A DNA stretch of 64,000 bases from the NCBI GenBank assembly GCA_032622095.1, contig CP136069.1, positions 102,576,278 through 102,640,277 on the forward strand. Direction: 5' to 3'. The translations under genes and the position numbers were made by a program. This DNA is from Siphonodentalium dalli (Eukaryota > Mollusca > Scaphopoda > Gadilida > Siphonodentaliidae). Below the pieces are notes generated by a model. That model searched no databases and was not told where the DNA came from. It worked only from the letters and a program-made list of their open reading frames with translations. Below are positions 58,738 to 64,000 of the stretch, piece by piece. How positions within the stretch are numbered: position 1 is the stretch's first letter; each line of letters starts with the position of its first letter.

Positions 58738-58812
58738 TCGAGTGGATTTTCACTCTACGAACCCTCCAACCACTGGGGATGAACAAGAAGGACTTTTAGT
58801 CAATTTTATTAT
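58738..58812 (+). repeat. short copy of the 775-850 repeat
   Basis: GTGGATTTTCACTCTACGAA, CCACTGGGGATGAACAAGAA, GGACTTTTAGTCAATT match 775-840 nearly base for base. Confidence 0.75.
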
Positions 58813-58824
58813 TAATATAGAATG

Positions 58825-59575
58825 AGCGTCGCACAGCGACCGCATTTATCCCGTCGGGTCGCTAAAATATGACAGTTAGAGAGACACGTTTGCAGTTGTT
58901 TACCAAAACTAAGAATAGAACCAAAACAAGATCACGTGCCCGATTGGGTCAGTTGCTAAATAAAAATTTGATGGATCATGCGGATTGATACACAAATTCC
59001 ATTGGTGGGATTAACATGCAGTACTATATGATCATTAATAAGATTTAATAAGTCAACATCTGCCTGGTAATTTATTCACAATGTTACCAAAAACTCTCAG
59101 CAGCATCAGGGTAATATATAACCAGGGCGCTGATCGTTCTCAGTAAATCGGGAGAGCGGAACTATATCGCCGGAGGCACGTGATCAAGTCGTGAGAGGGC
59201 CAAGGTCTTTTCGCAAGATTCGAAAATTGGGGAAGTATGTTTTTGTTTGAAATTAACCCCCCCACCCTCCCCCTTTTTTGTTTGTTTGTTTTGTGATCAG
59301 CAGACATCACTAACCAGGGGGTCTAGTGTCTCGTTTCAGCTCCGGGTTCCCACGGACTCCGCTTGTTTGCTTGTGGCCATGGTGCATTGTGGGCCAAAAA
59401 AGGAAGACGCGAAGCAAGAAATGGATAACTGGACAGTGAACATCCTACCAATAATTTCACGACTACCTTTTTGATTAATAATTCATTAAATAAAGGTAGT
59501 CAATCAGGCAGACCTGTCTTTGTTGTGTTACGACCCTGCGGGATAAATACGGGTTGTGTTTTAGTGGGTAACTTG
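58825..59575. mobile_element. possible inverted-repeat element, about 750 bp
   Basis: GCGACCGCATTTATCCCGTC then GGGTCGCTAAAA at 58836-58870 is mirrored by CGACCCTGCGGGATAAATAC then GGGTTGTGTTTTA at 59531-59563. The interior is unique. The frame 59247-59474 (+) is proline/serine-rich at its start, runs from a poly-C/T tract and is not recognised. Ends not firmly defined. Confidence 0.4.
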
Positions 59576-60344
59576 GTACGTGACCTTTTCCACTGGTTTG
59601 AAGATATCCCAACAACAACTTTGATGTATCTAAATCAATAGATGTTTGACCATGAAAGATTACCAACAATCAATTTTTTACAACAGTTATCACACAGTAT
59701 ATTAAAGTTGCACACTTATGCAATCCATAAATAAGCTATCTGCTCACACTCACCTGGCTAACATGGTTTTTATTCAAAATGAATGTCACATGTTCAGGCT
59801 AATTACTAATGAGAGACTCATTACTTCATATGTTGGAATTCCCAGGAATAAACGCACGGTATAATTATCGTACCATTTTCGATAAAACAGATTCGGGAGA
59901 ACGGTGGGTTTTACTTGGAAAGGATTACACCATATATTTTAGTAGGTCAAATATCCTTGATGGAGATATGTGTATAACAATTAATGAGCATTGTTTGTTT
60001 ATGTAATATAATGACTATCCACGCATGCCTAGAACATCATTACATAGTCTTAGAAGACTGGATACCCCGTTTGCACAGGTTATTCACAGCGTGACTCACC
60101 AACAAATACCAGATTTTAATGTAAATGTATACCCAACAATCTGCATATTTAAGACTAGTGGTAACGTTGTTCCACATAATACCCTAATAATAATGATCTA
60201 TACACACCCATTCGACCTTTAAAGTTGTATCTTTCGCCCATTCTAAAAGATCTCCATGAATTCGGCGACCTCGCAAACAGGGACCTGTTGCAAAATCGTC
60301 GAACCCAACCAAGGAATATTTCATTATTATATATAACAAGACAG
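59576..60344. other. unassigned region with short frames
   Basis: The frames 59809-60006 (+), containing GERWVLLGKDYTIYFSRSNI, and 60025-60222 (+) follow one another in different phases and read somewhat protein-like. They have no recognised family and no splice evidence. They could be pieces of an old transposon ORF. Confidence 0.25.
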
Positions 60345-60425
60345 TCAATGACTGTGGAGAGGTTTACCAGACTGTAAAGACTGAGAAGACTGGGACTCAG
60401 AAGACCATTAGAGTTAGTACTTGTC
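60345..60425 (-). repeat. family A 3' module, reverse
   Basis: AACAAGACAGTCAATGACTG, then CCAGACTGTAAAGACTGAG, AAGACTGGGACTC and AGTACTTGTCAAAT. The only reverse copy of this module in the window. Confidence 0.65.
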
Positions 60426-60500
60426 AAATTCACTTAAAAACAAGTAGTCCTAAAGAGGGACGTAGCCTAGAGGGTCTCTGTTGAGCAGTGGGGTGTCAAC

Positions 60501-62567
60501 TAGGGATCTGCGAATCAGGGATTTTGCATCGAATCTCGATATCGAATCTCCTTCCTGATATCAACTTCGAATCGAATCTCGAATCGAATCAGCTAGTTAA
60601 TTGACATTGTCTACCATTGTGTCTTTCTGTGTCTCATGACAAAAAACTGCAAAATTCACGAGATACTATATAGCAATGCTAATCTCCTTAAACATCCATT
60701 GGAACTTTTGTTTTTATTTTAGGAAAAATCATGACATCGGCAAGTCACTCTCAGTCTCCGAGGGTTTGGGATGTGTTGTATTGAATAATACAAGAAAACA
60801 AACCATACTGAAGACAAATGTTTCAAGAAACAACGAGATCAGATATATCAAAATGATAGGCAATACAGGCAAACCAGACCAGAAACCTATCGACAAGAGA
60901 CAATTGACAATCAGAGATATCAAAATGATAGGCAATACAAGCAAACCAGATCAGAAACCTATCGACAAGAGACAATTGACAAGACAACAACTCCGGAAAA
61001 CTGTTAGATGCTGTTTCCGGGGGTCGCGAGACAGCAGAATATGAGAAATTTTATGATGTAAGACCCGAATTAATATATGAATTAAAAGGACAGAGGCATG
61101 ATGGTATGTTTTTGGAAGTAAAACTGCATGGCCAGGTGGTTAATTGTCTTATTGACACAGGGGCCACAGTGTGCGTACTCCATTCAAAAATCTACGAGAG
61201 GATTCCAGAAAATTTGAGGCCACAACTACAAAGTAAATGTGGAAAACTCAAGATGGCTGATGGCGAGAAAGTCATTCCATTGAGGGCGGCTATATTTTAC
61301 CGGCTAGGATAAATGGCAAAGAACACTTTTCGAAGAACGCCATAGTGTCTGCTAGTGGAGATTGTGTGAAACAGGCAGGGTTGTTGTTGGCCACGAGCGT
61401 TTTCGATCCATCCAGAGAGTATGTGCCTATCCGGCTCATAAACTTGGATCAATGCTCAAAGAAACTATACCAGCATACCCAAGTAGCTAAATGCGAGATA
61501 ATTCAGCCAGACTTTATCACACCTCTCAATATAAGCGCTAACCCTGAGGGATCGGACCAGGATTCAGATGAAGCCCATGAAATACTCGGGGAAATATTCA
61601 AGGTCAATGAAGATGAGTCATGGCGAGAAGTGACAGTAAGACACTTGAAGACAGTTCAATCAACGTATCACAAACCCCATGGAATGGAAGTCATTTGTCT
61701 ACATTATTTAATAAAGATAATAAAGATTTGACACAGGTGGACATGGGTACACCGTTCAGTTATATGATTGATTGTTGTAGTCCGATACGAATGGTAGTTA
61801 TCTGTTAAAATGTTCACCCCACAATAGATCAAACACCTACATCACATATTCACAGTAGTTGTCTTAACAGAGGGGGTCCCAGAATACAGACACAAGTTAC
61901 AAGTGTTAAAATATGTGATCAACAAGATGCCAAGGATCGAAACTTGGTGCAACGCGCTCGATTTCTCGAGAAAATGTAAGTAGGAAAATTATAGGACTTC
62001 GGCCGGCAGTGTCGCAGATAACTGGTCGCACATGATAATGCCCATTTAAGAACGTAATGGACCGTTTGTTCTAAAGTTTCTCACCGTTTCTGTTCATTCC
62101 AATATTTTGTCCCTCATAACAGCAGCTGACATTGAATTTTATTCATATAATCTGAATTGGATATATGAAGTTCTAAACATAAGGTAATCAATTGAGTTCC
62201 GCATCTAGCGATCACGTACAGTGTAGACAATGTATATAGTGTCGATACAGATTACAAATCTATGCGGCGATTGATCACCATTGATAATCATGTGTTGCGA
62301 TCGAAGCACATAATTTGCATAAGCACGTCTATTCTGAACGGCATACATTCAAAGTTACCTACGTTGGCTAACTTGGCAACCTTGCACTTCAATTTGTGTG
62401 AGCTCAGGTCATTTGGCATGTGCTATATAGACGGAAAAAACGAGACTACACCAAATATTAAAGACCGATTCGAAAATATCCGAATCAGCAGACCGATTCA
62501 GTGTCAATCTCGAATCAGGTGCCCGATATCGACATTGAATCGAATCTCGAATATTTGCAGGTCCCTA
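60501..62567. mobile_element. 2.07-kb hAT-like element enclosing a Gypsy fragment
   Basis: Ends TAGGGATCTGCGAAT... and ...ATTTGCAGGTCCCTA, each followed inward by TCGAATCTCGAAT/CGAATCGAATC strings (60525-60595 and 62465-62550). The flanks GTGTCAAC (60493-60500) and GTTTCCAC (62568-62575) agree at 6 of 8 positions, an eroded 8-bp target duplication. The interior holds protease and linker coding sequence of a Ty3/Gypsy-type retrotransposon rather than hAT transposase. Confidence 0.6.
60977..61808 (+). pseudogene. Ty3/Gypsy-type retrotransposon fragment: aspartic protease and PR-RT linker
   Basis: The protease frame (stop to stop 60977-61312; first ATG 61106) carries VVNCLIDTGATVCVLHSKIY, the D-T-G-A catalytic loop of retroelement aspartic proteases, then LKMADGEKVIPL. 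After a frameshift near 61310 the polyprotein continues in the 61345-61731 frame with AGLLLATSVFDP and EYVPIRLINLDQCSKKLYQH, typical of the Gypsy protease-RT linker. A second shift leads into the frame ending 61808. No RT, integrase or LTR is present. Upstream (60830-60985) a 78-bp segment encoding IKMIGNT and PDQKPIDKRQLT is tandemly duplicated; it may be a gag remnant. Confidence 0.75.
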
Positions 62568-62735
62568 GTTTCCACCTTGAAATTTTTTCCTCATCCCCCC
62601 ACCCCACATAGTCCATAGTCTGCTCCCTCCCAACTGAAGCAAACACACTCCCAAGTTCGTAAAATTCCTTTGCACATGTTGGAATTTTAGCTTTCCTAAC
62701 TGTTGCAAAATTACAACCTGACATGCCCCCTTTTT
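62568..62735. other. spacer before family A
   Basis: A C-rich run (CATCCCCCCACCCCACATAG) and unique sequence. Nothing else. Confidence 0.3.
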
Positions 62736-63080
62736 AGCTCACCTCAGACGAAGTCTCCGGTGGAGCTATAGTCATCACTCCTCATCCGTCATCCGTCCGT
62801 CCGTCAAGAATTATCTTCTCCTCCAGAACCGTACGACAAAAAAAAAATTTAATTTAAATCCTTGCTCAATTTAAAAAAACAAATTTAAACTAAAAAATAT
62901 TTAATTTCAAATTGAAGAATGGAGAAAAAATAATAAAAGTAAAGATTTTTTCAATTTAATCTTGATTAATTCAATTTTTTTAGACACACAACACCCTTAC
63001 CCACCCCCACCAACCCCCACAACCTGTTCCTGCCACCCCACACCCCATTAAAGCCTTCTAAAGCTGTACTGTAGCTATCT
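62736..63080 (+). mobile_element. family A 5' end, short copy
   Basis: AGCTCACCTCAGACGAAG / TCTCCGGTGGAGCT hairpin, CATCCGTCCGTCCGTC, then the AAAAATTTAATTTAAATCCT and ACACAACACCC...ACCCC segment also seen at 24180-24420. Truncated. Confidence 0.75.
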
Positions 63081-63092
63081 GGCATGCCATGA

Positions 63093-63215
63093 ACGGTATG
63101 TGGCTTATACGGACCCTGGCTCTTACGGACCCTGGCTCTTACGGACCCTGGCTTTTACGGACCACCGGCTGATACGGACCCTGGCTGATACGGACCCCGG
63201 CTTATACGGACCTCA
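63093..63215 (+). repeat. 18-bp minisatellite TACGGACCCTGGCT
   Basis: About seven imperfect units of TACGGACCCTGGCTCT. The 65-codon frame over it is the repeat translated. Confidence 0.9.
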
Positions 63216-63217
63216 AT

Positions 63218-63460
63218 TAAAATTAGCAATTTTCAAACTTATATTTATGAATTTAATATATAATTATGATTGTCTTTTCACACATATATCTGTATAAATT
63301 GAGAATTTCGGTGATTTTTTTGGTGATTTTCAAACTTATGAATTTAACCGATTTTTTCGGTGATTTTCAAACTTATATTTCTGAATTTAATATATAATTA
63401 ATATTGTCTTTTCACACATATATCTGTATTAATTGAGAATTTCGGTGATGTTCTGGCTTG
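63218..63460 (+). repeat. two direct copies of a roughly 110-bp unit
   Basis: TTTTCAAACTTATATTT.TGAA, TTTAATATATAATTA, TTGTCTTTTCACACATATAT, GAGAATTTCGGTGAT occur twice in tandem, with a partial third in between. Confidence 0.8.
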
Positions 63461-63499
63461 AAAAATCATTTATTGAATTGTGTTAATTCATCTTTTCAC

Positions 63500-63788
63500 T
63501 GTTGTATAAACACGCGTGTGTGATCCCTTTATGTCGTTGTATAAACAGACACACAGTGATAAATGGTCAGTGAATGGTGATCAGGATGAATCCACTGAGT
63601 TTGATTTGTTACGAAAACATGTTAGTAAAAACACAACTTGTTTCAACTGATTTATGGTCCGTTGTATAAACACTCGTGTGTGATCCCTTTATATTGTTTT
63701 ATAAACAGACACGCGGTGATAAATGGTCAGTGAATGGTGATCGGGATGAATCCACTGAGTTTGATTTGTTATGAAAACATGTTAGTAA
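63500..63788 (+). repeat. two direct copies of a roughly 150-bp unit
   Basis: GTTGTATAAACAC.CGTGTGT, GATCCCTTTAT, ATAAACAGACAC, GATAAATGGTCAGTGAATGG, GAATCCACTGAGTTTGATTT, GAAAACATGTTAGTAA, twice at about 95% identity by eye. Confidence 0.85.
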
Positions 63789-64000
63789 CAAGAGGCCGAT
63801 CACGATCGGCAGATGTTAACCCATCCCTTGGCGATAAAAATTTAATATGATCGGATAAATGAGAGTTTTGGTGTTGAATTATAGACTATACTGTTATGTA
63901 CTATTATAGACAAATGTACATACCGGTAACACAAATTATTGGAATTTATGGGTCACTGGCATTTATATAAGAGAATGCACTGGTACAGGATCTGTAATGC
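63789..64000 (+). mobile_element. family E 5' end (window-truncated)
   Basis: ACAAGAGGCCGATCACGATC then GGCAGATGTTAACCCATCCC, with the perfect hairpin CCGATC-AC-GATCGG; also at 10593-10640. The AGAATGCACTGGTACAGG block (see 17400) begins at about 63970. Confidence 0.55.

Noticed and set aside
63100-63297. 65-codon frame MAYTDPGSYGPWLL...
   Set aside because: Direct translation of the 18-bp minisatellite.

Overview
This is an intron- and repeat-dominated animal nuclear window, most likely from a mollusc. It is AT-rich with long poly-C/G runs and has no operon-like gene packing. Two points support the mollusc call, both from memory and unchecked by search. First, the dispersed repeats (5' hairpin, then CCGTCC-type motifs, then tandem cores of about 110-170 bp, often followed by a 3' hairpin) look like the pearl/CvA-type or Helentron-like elements of bivalves and other molluscs. 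Second, the window mixes Penelope-like, L1/Tx1-like LINE, hAT, Tc1/mariner-type, Gypsy and integrase-type relics.

The only host gene I recognise firmly is WDR5: its terminal coding exon (+) lies at 6931-7031, with the rest of the gene presumably upstream of the window. Two further host-like candidates are a 105-aa signal-peptide protein at 53800-54117 (-) and a possible unrecognised exon at 52359-52568 (+).

I use these family labels. A: 5' hairpin AGCTCACC...GGTGGAGCT, 3' hairpin followed by CTTG. B: 5' AGCTCAACTTA..., core of about 165 bp, 3' GTGTCATTGACAC. C: GTCCCCC hairpin. D: CCATACCATAGTATGG hairpin. E: GCCGATCACGATCGGC hairpin.

Layout. 1-3060: end of a B element, a block shared with 24.7-25.7 kb, and a G/C-run satellite. 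3091-6684: nested inverted-repeat elements. 6931-7031: WDR5 exon. 7.6-15.4 kb: B and D fragments, a hAT-like insertion, and a 3.5-kb-spaced inverted repeat. 15.57-20.49 kb: a 5'-truncated LINE (-) split by a 2.8-kb family A insertion. 22.29-23.53 kb: Penelope-like relic (-). 23.58-30.24 kb: a composite element with minisatellite-filled inverted ends, a 660-bp palindrome and an integrase-like ORF, split by another family A copy. 30.28-30.96 kb: SGNH-hydrolase-like relic (-). 31.67-39.93 kb: an 8-kb B element containing a 2,048-bp triplication, three copies of a 760-bp TIR element and a 1.1-kb hAT element with a BED-finger ORF. 41.4-46.0 kb: D, A, C and reverse B elements. 46.0-54.1 kb: Harbinger-like MITE, minisatellites, a complete B element, a candidate exon, reverse B and the secreted-protein candidate. 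54.4-64 kb: a Tc1/mariner-type 2.0-kb element, a 2.07-kb hAT-like element enclosing a Gypsy fragment, and terminal minisatellites.

The window is therefore mostly a fossil record of nested insertions between a few host exons. The most novel-looking item is the 23.58-30.24 kb composite element.
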